This document shows positions 1-6,994 of a stretch of DNA of 47,771 bases, piece after piece (the first letter of the stretch is position 1; each line of letters opens with the position of its first letter). Location: IMG/VR virus record IMGVR_UViG_3300014868_000001, positions 1 through 47,771 of that record; one strand, 5' to 3'. The notes under the pieces are model-generated. The model saw only the letters and a program-made list of their open reading frames with translations, was not told the DNA's origin and searched no databases. The translations under genes were made by a program, and so were the position numbers. The DNA is from a virus.

Positions 1-123
1 AGGCATCTGTTCGCTGGAATGTCAGTGAGCCCAGCGCAGAAAGCGGCGGCCGTGCGGGCAGCGCGGGTTCAGGCACAGCGCGCCCGCGCCGCAGTCCTCG
101 TCGTGGTTCATCGGCAGATCGGG
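1..123. repeat. 123-bp direct terminal repeat, left copy
   Basis: Bases 1-123 are identical to 47649-47771. The repeat lies wholly inside the minus-strand gene at 22-222 and the gene that precedes it in that cassette, so the sequence reads through without a break when the ends are joined. An exact odd-length overlap is what a circular genome looks like after k-mer assembly. A true packaged direct terminal repeat cannot be excluded from sequence alone, but a packaging end in the middle of a gene would be unusual. Confidence 0.9.
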
Positions 124-222
124 GTGGTTCTCGCACACCAAGCCGTCGTCACACTGGCAGGGCTTCGCGCTGGGCGTCACCAGCAGGCTCAGCACGAGCT
201 GCGCGAACGTCCGTCGCTCCAT
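22..222 (-). CDS. small cysteine-rich protein of the minus-strand moron cassette
   Basis: A 66-residue protein read leftwards. After a hydrophobic stretch (residues 7-18) come six cysteines: CQC, then single cysteines in LVCENHPD, DEDCGAG, LCLNPRC. The spacing resembles small zinc-binding motifs (C..CE.H....HD.C.G.G..C) frequent in hypothetical proteins of phages and proteobacteria, so metal binding is inferred; the hydrophobic N-terminus could instead be a signal peptide. Function unknown. Joined across the contig ends it is the first of three minus-strand genes (then 47397-47600 and 47079-47357) with lower GC than their surroundings. A truncated second copy (its C-terminal part) appears at 47670-47771 only because of the terminal repeat. 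Confidence 0.6.
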   Translation of the reverse strand: MERRTFAQLVLSLLVTPSAKPCQCDDGLVCENHPDLPMNHDEDCGAGALCLNPRCPHGRRFLRWAH

Positions 223-257
223 GCCCTAGTCTACATCGTGCAGCAGCAGGGTCGCTC

Positions 258-470
258 ATGAAGCAGACACGGAAACAAAAGGTCGCCTTCCAGCAGCGCG
301 GCGCGTCGATGCGTGCGATGGACCAGCAGGCACGTCGGTTCAATGCCGCCGTCGAATCTGGTGAGTTGGTGATTACCCATCATCTCTGCGCGGGTGGCTG
401 TGGTCATCCTGTGGCGTCGCCTGGGCTCTGCGGGGAATGCGCCTGCGAGGACGACGGAGCGATCTGGTGA
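258..470 (+). CDS. small putative zinc-binding protein
   Basis: A 70-residue protein. The N-terminal half is basic (KQTRKQK) and the C-terminal half carries CAGGCGHPV and CGECACEDD, four to five cysteines plus a histidine pair in a treble-clef or zinc-ribbon-like arrangement. No family is recognised. Its stop codon overlaps the start of the next gene (ATGA at 470), which ties it to the plus-strand early operon running to about 3.5 kb. It is the first plus-strand gene after the minus-strand cassette, so its promoter must lie in or before that cassette or in 223-257; no clear promoter is seen there. Confidence 0.5.
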   Translation: MKQTRKQKVAFQQRGASMRAMDQQARRFNAAVESGELVITHHLCAGGCGHPVASPGLCGECACEDDGAIW

Positions 471-874
471 TGCCGAAGTGGCTCCATGGCGCCCGCGTCC
501 ATTCCGTGCTCCTCGAAGGTGAGGACGCCGCGCAGCCGCGCAAGCTCACGCTGACCGGGCCAGCGATCCGGATAGGCGATCCCGTGCTCGTAGATGATCA
601 CCAGGGCGTGATCACCGGGATCGAGGCGTCCACGGTCATGGTGCGAGTCGACGAGCGTGCGCGGCATGCTGAGAAGCCGCTGGACCCTCGCTGCCCAGAC
701 TGTCAGGCGCCGATGGTGTCGCGCACGGGACCGCATGGGCGGTTCTGGGGATGTAGCCGCTATAAAGGCGGCTGCCGCGGCACGCGCGATTCGATGGGTC
801 GATCACCGCGTGAACGGAACGAAGGCCGAACAGAGAACCCGGCACCACAACGTCGGAACAGGTGGATCGACTGA
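470..874 (+). CDS. protein with topoisomerase-type C4 zinc finger
   Basis: A 134-residue protein if the ATG at 470, overlapping the previous stop, is used; an in-frame ATG at 437 is less likely. Residues 1-60 look like a small beta domain (GDPVLVDDHQGVITGIE). Residues about 73-106 form a C4 finger (CPDCQAPMV, GRFWGCSRY, GGCRGT), the pattern of the topoisomerase I C-terminal zinc finger that binds single-stranded DNA. A nucleic-acid-binding role is inferred from that finger; the catalytic topoisomerase domain is absent. It lies directly before the replication initiator, so a role in replication is plausible but unproven. Confidence 0.6.
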   Translation: MPKWLHGARVHSVLLEGEDAAQPRKLTLTGPAIRIGDPVLVDDHQGVITGIEASTVMVRVDERARHAEKPLDPRCPDCQAPMVSRTGPHGRFWGCSRYKGGCRGTRDSMGRSPRERNEGRTENPAPQRRNRWID

Positions 875-875
875 T

Positions 876-1640
876 ATGAGCTGGTTGGGCGTCAAGTACG
901 CACTGGCGTGCCGCGACGAGCGGGTGAAGGGCAGCACCAGGCTTGTCCTCGTCGCGCTCGGCGTGCGCGTGGACCATCGGCGTATCACGACGTGCCCGAC
1001 GTCACTCGGAGACCTCCGATGGCTCACGTTCCTGTCGGTCGAGCAGCTCCGGCGCATCCTAGACGACCTCGAGACATGGAGCTACGTCCGCCGGCTGAGT
1101 CGAGGAAAGAACGCCGTCTACGCGCTCCCGCTGATGGCCGGCCCGCTGTTCTCGGTGGACGCCGGAGATCCGGTCAAGATGACCGATTTCATTATCGAGG
1201 GACTCCCGAAGGAAATCGGGCAAGATGCCCGGAAAGTCACCGGACGAATGACCGATTCTCGGCGGCGGATGACCGATTTTTCGGGCCGCCGTGCCGGAGG
1301 TGTCCTTTTTTCTGAAGTACGTATTACGGAAGTACCTACTACTACTGATGGAGCAGCAGCAGATTTCCTCGACTGGTTCTCCGCGACGTTCCAGGCGAAG
1401 CGCGGCTATCCGTATCGAGTGAAGCGCGAAGCCGCGCTCGTGGTGATTCATGACCTCTTGCGCGATCGCTCGGTGCGCCGGCTCGAGGCGATGGCGTTGT
1501 GGATGTTCGCGGCGGAGCGTGACGAGTGGATCGTCCGGTCGGACTACAGCCTGTTCGTGCTGCAGCACAAGGCGAGTTACCTCGAGGGCGTCGTCGTGCA
1601 GAACGACGGTCACGGCCCGATGGAGGCAACCGCGTCATGA
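876..1640 (+). CDS. winged-helix replication initiator (lambda O-like by position and architecture)
   Basis: A 254-residue protein starting at ATG 876, one base after the previous stop; an upstream extension to 657 is an arginine-rich shadow. Residues about 35-85 form a winged helix-turn-helix (CPTSLGDLRWLTFLSVEQLR, then a long helix and YVRRLSRGKNAVYAL), as in phage replication initiators of the O/helix-turn-helix type. A linker carries repeated MTD peptides, and residues 165-250 form a second helical domain. The linker DNA contains three iterons followed by an AT-rich segment (see 1179-1355), the arrangement known from lambda O. No helicase or loader was recognised, so host DnaB recruitment is inferred. 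Alternative: a regulatory DNA-binding protein. Confidence 0.65.
   Translation: MSWLGVKYALACRDERVKGSTRLVLVALGVRVDHRRITTCPTSLGDLRWLTFLSVEQLRRILDDLETWSYVRRLSRGKNAVYALPLMAGPLFSVDAGDPVKMTDFIIEGLPKEIGQDARKVTGRMTDSRRRMTDFSGRRAGGVLFSEVRITEVPTTTDGAAADFLDWFSATFQAKRGYPYRVKREAALVVIHDLLRDRSVRRLEAMALWMFAAERDEWIVRSDYSLFVLQHKASYLEGVVVQNDGHGPMEATAS
1179..1355 (+). other. putative replication origin inside the initiator gene
   Basis: Three direct copies of ATGACCGATT occur at 1179, 1248 and 1269, all in the initiator linker. They are followed by an AT-richer stretch (about 1304-1350) with two GAAGTAC repeats at 1314-1320 and 1329-1335. A CGGGC/GCCCG hairpin lies at 1217-1231 and a GGCGGC/GCCGCC inverted repeat encloses the third copy. 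Iterons plus an adjacent AT-rich element within the initiator gene are the known layout of the lambda origin; that this is an origin here is inference. Confidence 0.5.
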
Positions 1641-1888
1641 GCAGCCGGCGCAAACGTCGAGCGACCTACGTGCCGCAGAAGCGATGGCAGCGCATCGAGC
1701 ACCACATCGTCTGCGCGAACGGTAGCCACCACGTGTATTCGGGCTATGCGCTGTTCTGGCCCTGGCGGCCGGACCGACCGCGGTATGTGCTCTGCGAGAA
1801 CCACGCGAACGCGATCGGGTTCGTGCGCGTCGAGACGCGGATGCCACCTCGAGACGGCAAGGTCGAGGCGCTCGGGAACGATCAATGA
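1637..1888 (+). CDS. hypothetical protein of the replication operon
   Basis: An 83-residue protein whose ATG overlaps the initiator stop (ATGA at 1637). The N-terminus is basic (MSSRRKRRATYVPQKRW). The middle has an aromatic and histidine-rich stretch (HHIVCANGSHHVYSGYALFW) and a single later cysteine (YVLCENHANA). No family is recognised. The tight coupling to the initiator and to the next gene suggests co-expression in the early operon, possibly as an accessory DNA-binding or partner protein. Confidence 0.6.
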   Translation: MSSRRKRRATYVPQKRWQRIEHHIVCANGSHHVYSGYALFWPWRPDRPRYVLCENHANAIGFVRVETRMPPRDGKVEALGNDQ

Positions 1889-2262
1889 ATTGCTCGGAGT
1901 GCCCGAACATGTTGAACCGCCGGCAGGTGCGGAACGGGAACCATACCTGTAGTCGCAAATGTGCGGGGCATCGACGCAGCCGGTTCATCACGGAGGCCGA
2001 GGCGCAAGCGTTGACGGCTCGAGCAGTGGACGCCAATCGCCGGCTCTCGGCACGCCGCATCATCGGGAAGATCACCGACGACCTGAAGCCCCACGTCACG
2101 CCAGACGGGTTCGTGCCGGCGACGATCGCGGCGCGCGTCGCGGTGAAGTGGCGCCGTATCGGGTATTGCCGAGGGTTTGGAGCGAGTTATCAGCGTCGCC
2201 GGCGGAGTGCGCGCGACGATTCACGTGTGCAGGTTTCACGAGGAACACAGGGAGGCAGTTGA
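1885..2262 (+). CDS. zinc-finger-like hypothetical protein
   Basis: A 125-residue protein overlapping the previous gene by 4 bases. Residues 3-26 carry a CxxC ... CxxxC arrangement (CSECPNML ... HTCSRKC), a typical short zinc finger. The rest is basic, with a helical middle (EAEAQALTARAVDANRRLSA) and a block (RVAVKWRRIGYCRGFGASYQ) that resembles a DNA-binding helix. No specific family is recognised. The C-terminal end, arginine- and serine-rich, is unremarkable. A nucleic-acid-binding role is inferred from composition only. Confidence 0.55.
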   Translation: MNCSECPNMLNRRQVRNGNHTCSRKCAGHRRSRFITEAEAQALTARAVDANRRLSARRIIGKITDDLKPHVTPDGFVPATIAARVAVKWRRIGYCRGFGASYQRRRRSARDDSRVQVSRGTQGGS

Positions 2263-2924
2263 TGCAGACGACGTGGCAGCCGAAACATGATCAGTTGTTG
2301 GTGCGACCGTTGACGCCGGCAGACCGCACGCTCGGCGGAATGTTCATCATTCCCGAAGAGCATCGCGAGCGCCCGATGATGGGGGTGGTGATTGCCGCCG
2401 GGCCCGGCATGGTCGCGACGGAGACCGGACGGACGGTGCCGATGTCGAGCGCGATCGGAGACCTCGTCGCGTTCGGGCGCTTCGCCGGCTCGGATTTCGA
2501 CATCGACGGGCAGAAGGTGCTCGTCATGCGCGACCTCGAGGCCATTCTCCGGAAACCGCTCGGCACCTACGAACTCGTCGAGCACGAGGACGGCCGCTAC
2601 CGGCACGAGGCCGGCTACCTCTGTGAGCATTGCCCGGCATCGACGGCGCTCGAGGATGAGCGGAAACGACTACTCGAGGAGACCGACGCGCGAGAGGGCG
2701 TCAAGTTGTGGAGCGACGCGCAACAGCTCTACGCCGGGCGCTGCAATGCGGAGTCGCCGGTGGAAGCCGAGGGCGAGCTCGCGATACGTTGCACGCGGTC
2801 GGCGTATCACGGCGGTGACCACGTGGGCGCGATGCACGGAACATCGTCCGCGTTGTTGCGCCGGTGGTCCGCAGTGGATCAGGGTGGAGTGGAATCCGTT
2901 GACCACGCGATCGCAGTGCCGTAA
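2262..2924 (+). CDS. groES-like: GroES-like co-chaperonin with extra C-terminal zinc-type domain
   Basis: A 220-residue protein, about twice the usual GroES length. Residues 6-97 fit GroES: LLVRPL at the N-terminus, a mobile-loop region with GGMFIIP in place of the GroEL-binding GGI[VI]L, then VVIAAGPG, a second strand set (GDLVAFGRFAGSDFDIDGQ) and a terminal VLVMRDLEAIL. Residues 100-220 are not GroES: CEHC at 121-124, an acidic helix, then C161 and CTRSAYHGGDHVG at 177-189, suggesting metal binding. ATG 2262 follows a good site (AGGGAGG). No groEL is present, so it would have to work with host GroEL, as T4 gp31 does; a role in capsid folding is inferred. It lies upstream of the packaging genes. 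Confidence 0.8.
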   Translation: MQTTWQPKHDQLLVRPLTPADRTLGGMFIIPEEHRERPMMGVVIAAGPGMVATETGRTVPMSSAIGDLVAFGRFAGSDFDIDGQKVLVMRDLEAILRKPLGTYELVEHEDGRYRHEAGYLCEHCPASTALEDERKRLLEETDAREGVKLWSDAQQLYAGRCNAESPVEAEGELAIRCTRSAYHGGDHVGAMHGTSSALLRRWSAVDQGGVESVDHAIAVP

Positions 2925-2935
2925 TCTCGCAGCTC

Positions 2936-3526
2936 ATGAGACCGTTCGACGACAGCTATGCGCTCGCAGAGGAGCCACAAGCCATCGTCGAGCGGCTCAT
3001 TACCGACCTCGACGAGTTCGGCCATCTCACGAAGGCGTTCGTCGTGTGTGTGTTCTCGCAGCGTACGCCGATGCTCCGCGGTGCGCCGTGTGCCGCGTTC
3101 ATCGGTTCGCCAACCGTGCAGGGGCCATTCGCCTGGCTCTTCGACTGGTTGATTGCGAGCCTGACCGTCCCGCTGCTCGACGGCGACGCGCCAGATTTCC
3201 TCATCATCATCGACGCCGCTTTGTGGCCGGAGCTCGACGCCGAGCGCCGGGAGCGGTTGATGTATCACGAGCTTTGTCACCTGCAGCCGAAAGAGTCTGC
3301 AGAGGGGAGCGGGATACGCCTCGGTCGCGATGGTCGCCCAATCCTCAAGGTGGTGCCGCATGACACGGAAGTCTTCCACGCCGAAGTCCGCAAATACGGG
3401 CCGGAGCTCATCGGGCTCGAGGACCACTGCATCGCGATCGTCGAAGGGTCGGCGGCGGCGCGCGAACGGCGCCTCGAGCGCCTCGCAGCCGAAAGCCCTG
3501 AAACCGCTCGACCTCGACGACGTTAA
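2936..3526 (+). CDS. putative phage metallopeptidase
   Basis: A 196-residue protein matching the putative phage metallopeptidase family. Residues 85-95 form a hydrophobic strand (DFLIIIDAALW) and residues 111-115 give the zincin motif HELCH within LMYHELCHLQ; HDTEVFHAEVRKYG follows at about 142-155, as in the family. The substrate is unknown for the family. It is cytoplasmic, with no signal peptide. The C-terminus overlaps the terminase small-subunit reading frame by up to 167 bases; third-position GC favours this frame up to about 3450. Its role in the phage cycle (protein processing or host take-over) is not established. Confidence 0.75.
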   Translation: MRPFDDSYALAEEPQAIVERLITDLDEFGHLTKAFVVCVFSQRTPMLRGAPCAAFIGSPTVQGPFAWLFDWLIASLTVPLLDGDAPDFLIIIDAALWPELDAERRERLMYHELCHLQPKESAEGSGIRLGRDGRPILKVVPHDTEVFHAEVRKYGPELIGLEDHCIAIVEGSAAARERRLERLAAESPETARPRRR

Positions 3527-3986
3527 GCAGTTCGAGCAGGCGCTCGTCCGGTTCGAGGCTGAGGACGATCGGAAGAGATCGGAAACGGTCATTTTCCGAC
3601 CGACGCCGAAAATGCGGCTCTACGTGCTGAAACTTCGAGGGGCGATGTCGAACAATCGCCCGGTGTCACAGCGCGCGATTGCGGCAGAGTCCGACGTGCA
3701 TGAGGACGTCGTCTCGAGGTGGCACAAGGTGCCGGGGTTCGATGCGTGGATGGGTGAGGAGCTGTTCGGAGAAGCCCGGCGCATCTACCCGCTGGCGGTG
3801 GTCGCAGCTGCTCGACGCGCGGTGCGAACGGGTGACCCGGCGGAAGTCGAGAAGGTGGGCCGGCTGCTCGGTGAGCTCCCGAGCGGCTACGAGTCTGGTG
3901 ACCCGCAGCAATCACCAGGCGTCGCGGTGGTGGTGAATCTGCTCGTGCCGCGGCCGGAGATGCCGGCGCCGGTGAACCAGCGGTGA
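3360..3986 (+). CDS. terS: putative terminase small subunit (helix-turn-helix)
   Basis: The recognisable part starts near 3500 and runs for about 160 residues: an acidic helix (DDVKQFEQALVRFEAEDDRK), MRLYVLKLRGAMS, a helix-turn-helix (VSQRAIAAESDVHEDVVSRW) and a long helix with IYPLAVVAAARRAV. This domain order and its place two genes before the large terminase fit a small terminase that binds the packaging site. The start is unclear: in frame there is only ATG 3360 (basic serine/arginine-rich tail, 167-base overlap), a non-standard CTG near 3507, or ATG 3612, which would cut the domain. The longer start is given here. Function is inferred mainly from context. Confidence 0.6.
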   Translation: MTRKSSTPKSANTGRSSSGSRTTASRSSKGRRRRANGASSASQPKALKPLDLDDVKQFEQALVRFEAEDDRKRSETVIFRPTPKMRLYVLKLRGAMSNNRPVSQRAIAAESDVHEDVVSRWHKVPGFDAWMGEELFGEARRIYPLAVVAAARRAVRTGDPAEVEKVGRLLGELPSGYESGDPQQSPGVAVVVNLLVPRPEMPAPVNQR

Positions 3987-4007
3987 AAAAACACCCAAAC
4001 AATCTAC

Positions 4008-4036
4008 TTGATGCGCGGAAAGTGAGGATTTAGGCT
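4008..4036 (+). promoter_or_regulatory. possible promoter of the moron gene at 4044
   Basis: TTGATG (4008-4013) and TAGGCT (4031-4036) are separated by 17 bases. The -10 ends only 7 bases before the ATG at 4044, so a transcript would begin at or very near the start codon, as at the Cro-like and repressor genes. The match to consensus is modest, especially at -10. A dedicated promoter is expected for an inserted gene of foreign composition. Confidence 0.35.
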
Positions 4037-4043
4037 GTGGGCC

Positions 4044-4694
4044 ATGCTCGACAATATTTTCCGAGACTTCACTGCCGAATTCGCGCTTGGGACGATAGCC
4101 GCTGGCTATGTGTTGACCGGCATTGAGCGCGCGATCATGTGGGTCTTTAACGCGCCAGTCCGGCGGCAATGGGCGTTCTGGTCGATTCTGCCCTTCGCCC
4201 AGGTTGTGCTGATCATTCTAGTGGTGGGCTTGTTTCGACCTACGCAGGAACGCCCTGATTTCAGTCGTTCAAGTGTGATGGATTACACCATCGGCGAGAT
4301 GGATGGAGACGAAGAGGTTCCTGGGCGATCAAGCGTGACGGGCATCACTGTAAGGGTAGCGCTGAGGAACACGGGAATCGCGAGCGCTATCGATTCTCCA
4401 AACATCAGCGTGGTCACGTTGGCAGGTAAAGCTGTTCCTGGGCGATTTACTAACGCAGCCACACTTGTAATGAAGGATGGGAGGAAGGTTAGGCGCCAAG
4501 GTACGTCGATAGACCCTTCAAGCATTGTATCGAAGGGCGGCATAGGTACGCTGATCCTTGTGTGTCGATTTGAGAATATCCGCAAGGAAGAGGCCGCGCG
4601 CGCAGGGTCCAAGCTGGTGCTGAAATTCAAGGACACATTTGGCCGAGATTATGTGGTCGAAACGGTCATGGATGGCACTGGGCGACTGTTATGA
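4044..4694 (+). CDS. membrane protein, probable moron between the terminase genes
   Basis: A 216-residue protein with two hydrophobic segments (about residues 13-33 and 44-64: AFWSILPFAQVVLIILVVGL), then a soluble beta-rich domain of about 150 residues (VTGITVRVALRNTGIASAID, ISVVTLAGKAVPG, KLVLKFKDTFG). No family is recognised. Codon use is visibly less GC-rich than in the neighbours (for example aacacggga, gattctcca), and the gene separates the two terminase genes that normally adjoin. This suggests recent acquisition as a moron, perhaps expressed in the lysogen to alter the host envelope or exclude other phages. Function is inference only. Confidence 0.7.
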   Translation: MLDNIFRDFTAEFALGTIAAGYVLTGIERAIMWVFNAPVRRQWAFWSILPFAQVVLIILVVGLFRPTQERPDFSRSSVMDYTIGEMDGDEEVPGRSSVTGITVRVALRNTGIASAIDSPNISVVTLAGKAVPGRFTNAATLVMKDGRKVRRQGTSIDPSSIVSKGGIGTLILVCRFENIRKEEAARAGSKLVLKFKDTFGRDYVVETVMDGTGRLL

Positions 4695-4749
4695 GGACGG
4701 CGCGTTACGAACCAGACCACAGGGGAGACCCCGCATCACCTGAGTCCCC

Positions 4750-6507
4750 GTGAGTGAGCGCCGCGAGCGCTTCCTTCGGGCCCAGGAACGTCACCGATCT
4801 AAACCGCTACCAGTCGAGTTCACCTTCGGGTATCTCCACCCGGACGGTGGCTGCCCGCATTCCCCGCCGTGTAGTCCGCCGGCATCCAAACCCTACGGAG
4901 GCAACGACGAGGGCTCGCGCTGCCGGCCGCAGCCGAAGCAGTCGCTCGCGCACGTCAGCGTCGCGGACATCCTGTTCTACGGTGGCGCGGTCGGCGGCGG
5001 GAAGTCGGAGTTCGCGATCGTCGAAGCCATTACGCTGTGCCTGCAGTATGCCGGCAGCAAGGTCGCGATCTTCCGACGCACGCTGACGCAGCTCGAGCAG
5101 GAGCTCGAGGGCCGCATCATCCTGCTGGCGTGGGCCGACGACAAGAACTTTAAGGGTCCGAACGGCAAACTGTTCTGCAAATACAACCGCCAGCGTCACA
5201 AGTTCACGTTCTGGAACGGCTCCGAGCTCCATCTCTGCTACTGCGACCGCGAGTCAGACGTCTACAAGTATCAGTCGTTCCAGATCATCGGGCTGTTCCT
5301 CGACGAGAGCTCGCACTTCACCGAGTTCATGGTGAAGTACCTCATCACGCGCGTGCGGTCGGCGCGCAAGGGCGTCCCGAAGGTCATCCGGCTCACGTCG
5401 AACCCGGGCAACGTCGGGCACGGCTGGCACAAGCGCTGGTTCGTGCGACCGACGCCGGAGGAGCTCGGGGACCGGTCGGCGCCGGAACCCTTCGAGACCT
5501 GGCGCCCGCTGCCGATGGCCGGCGATCGCACGCCGCCCGAGAAGATCCTCACGCGGCAGTTCATCCCGGCGTGGTTCCACGACAACCTGGCGCTCTACGC
5601 GGCCGATCCGGACTATCTCGCGAAGGTGTGGGCGCTCGGTGGCGACAAGGCGCGGCAGCTCGCGGAAGGCGATTGGGACGCGAACGACTCGATGATCTGC
5701 GGGCCGTTCTGGCGCGAGCGGGTGCGCGTCTCGAGCACAGATACGCAACTGCTGCGCATGGGCCTGCGGCTCGATCAGGTGATGCCGTGGCACGTCATCC
5801 CTGACCGGACGTGGCGTCCACCAGTCGGCTCGAAGATTTACGGTTCGGTCGATTACGGCTATGGCGCTCCGTGGAGCTTCCACCTCCATGCGTCGATGCC
5901 CGGCGGCCACACGCGCACGTTCTTCGAGTTCTACAAGGCGCGCGTGCAGGACTCCGACCAGGCGAAACGCATTTGGCGCGCGCTGTCACAGGACGTGCTC
6001 TTCGCGGACGGCAAGACGCCGGTGCTCGAGGGGCTCGAGTGGGTGGTCTACGATCCGCAGATGGGCGGGTCTCGTCAGGAAATGGGACTCGCGAAGAGCA
6101 TCATCGAGGTGTATCAGGAGGAGACGCACCAGAAGGTGCAGTTCCTGTCCGGCGCCGGCGGCCGGAGCGCGCGCATGTCACGCCCCGGTCGATGGATGGA
6201 CGCGCTGTCGACGTCACCGGACGGCCTGCCGAATTGGAGCGTGACCGCGGCGTGTCCCGACCTGATTCGCACGGTGCCCGAAGTACCGTGGGACGAAGAC
6301 GACCCGCAGGTGGAAGACGACGACAGCGAGAACCACGCCTACGAGGACGTCGGGCGGTTCTTCGAGGCCAGGCCACACGCACCGCGGCAGGCGCCGCCGG
6401 ACCCGCTCGAGAAACTCGACCCGATCTCGAAGGCGCACCACGAAGCGCGCGCTCGACGCGACAAACCGGTCACGCGGCTCGACGTGCGCGGTTTCGGCGG
6501 TCAGTAA
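4750..6507 (+). CDS. terL: terminase large subunit
   Basis: A 585-residue DNA-packaging motor protein. The ATPase half shows Walker A GGAVGGGKSE (78-87), an arginine-rich strand (VAIFRRTLTQLE), Walker B GLFLDES (181-187) and the coupling motif TSNPGN (216-221). The nuclease half shows a catalytic-type aspartate in GSVDYGYG (about 368) and another in VVYDPQMG (about 435), as in RNase H-fold terminases. It starts at GTG 4750. It cuts and pumps DNA into the prohead through the portal encoded at 7430. The C-terminal 70 residues are charged. The packaging mode (cos, pac or terminal repeat) cannot be told from this sequence alone. Confidence 0.95.
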   Translation: MSERRERFLRAQERHRSKPLPVEFTFGYLHPDGGCPHSPPCSPPASKPYGGNDEGSRCRPQPKQSLAHVSVADILFYGGAVGGGKSEFAIVEAITLCLQYAGSKVAIFRRTLTQLEQELEGRIILLAWADDKNFKGPNGKLFCKYNRQRHKFTFWNGSELHLCYCDRESDVYKYQSFQIIGLFLDESSHFTEFMVKYLITRVRSARKGVPKVIRLTSNPGNVGHGWHKRWFVRPTPEELGDRSAPEPFETWRPLPMAGDRTPPEKILTRQFIPAWFHDNLALYAADPDYLAKVWALGGDKARQLAEGDWDANDSMICGPFWRERVRVSSTDTQLLRMGLRLDQVMPWHVIPDRTWRPPVGSKIYGSVDYGYGAPWSFHLHASMPGGHTRTFFEFYKARVQDSDQAKRIWRALSQDVLFADGKTPVLEGLEWVVYDPQMGGSRQEMGLAKSIIEVYQEETHQKVQFLSGAGGRSARMSRPGRWMDALSTSPDGLPNWSVTAACPDLIRTVPEVPWDEDDPQVEDDDSENHAYEDVGRFFEARPHAPRQAPPDPLEKLDPISKAHHEARARRDKPVTRLDVRGFGGQ

Positions 6508-6513
6508 GTTACA

Positions 6514-6551
6514 AGGCTTTGTGGCTTTTTTCAGGCTCTGTGACTTTTTTC
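6514..6551. repeat. two abutting 19-base repeats with T6 tracts
   Basis: Positions 6514-6532 and 6533-6551 are tandem copies of AGGCTYTGTGRCTTTTTTC, identical at 17 of 19 bases, directly after the terminase stop. Each ends in six T residues, rare in this GC-rich genome. No strong stem precedes the T runs, so an ordinary intrinsic terminator is not clear. The following bases contain a weak promoter-like pair, TTGCAT (6552) and GATATT (6575) with a 17-base spacer. Confidence 0.7.
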
Positions 6552-6643
6552 TTGCATTCGGATCTCGACTACCCGATATTGGGGTCACTCCAGTTTGAGC
6601 ACACCAGATGAGAGCAACCGGGCCACGGGTGGGACGCACGTAG

Positions 6644-6994
6644 ATGGGCGCCGCTGAACGCGTGAGTCGTCGTTCTGTGCTTCGCTCTGCGACGGAAGCC
6701 GTCGAGAAGACGAACGACGTGATCGAGCGCTACAACGATTGCGTGGCGGCCGTCAAAGAGCTCGGGCTCGACCTCACCACGGAAACCCGTGAGCGGAATG
6801 CCGACGTCACGCTGCTGCAGGCGCAGATCAACATCCGCGCGAATGTCCAAGCCGACGACAAGAAGTTCGCCGTGAGCGTCGATCGACGGTGCGACCACCT
6901 CGAGGCCAATCTCTCCGGTGTCGCCGGCCGCGTGAACGACCTGTTCGGGCGCTCGTTCTTTGGCCGGCTGAAGTTCGTGGTGCTCGGACGATGA
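6644..6994 (+). CDS. coiled-coil hypothetical protein
   Basis: A 116-residue protein, almost entirely helical: heptad-like runs from about residue 14 (ATEAVEKTNDVIERYNDCVA) to residue 95 (LEANLSGVAGRVNDLFGRSF). It ends in a short hydrophobic patch (FGRLKFVVLGR). No transmembrane helix or catalytic motif is seen. It overlaps the next gene by 4 bases, a small membrane protein also with a helical tail, so the two may form a complex. The position between terminase and portal does not define a function; a head-morphogenesis or lysis-accessory role would be guesswork. Confidence 0.55.
   Translation: MGAAERVSRRSVLRSATEAVEKTNDVIERYNDCVAAVKELGLDLTTETRERNADVTLLQAQINIRANVQADDKKFAVSVDRRCDHLEANLSGVAGRVNDLFGRSFFGRLKFVVLGR

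Noticed and set aside
657-875. Upstream extension of the replication initiator to ATG 657
   Set aside because: The extra 73 residues overlap the zinc-finger gene in another frame and are arginine/alanine-rich shadow; ATG 876 follows the previous stop directly.
5811-6611. 266-codon plus-strand frame within the terminase gene
   Set aside because: Out-of-frame arginine-rich shadow of the nuclease half of the terminase; no homology pattern.
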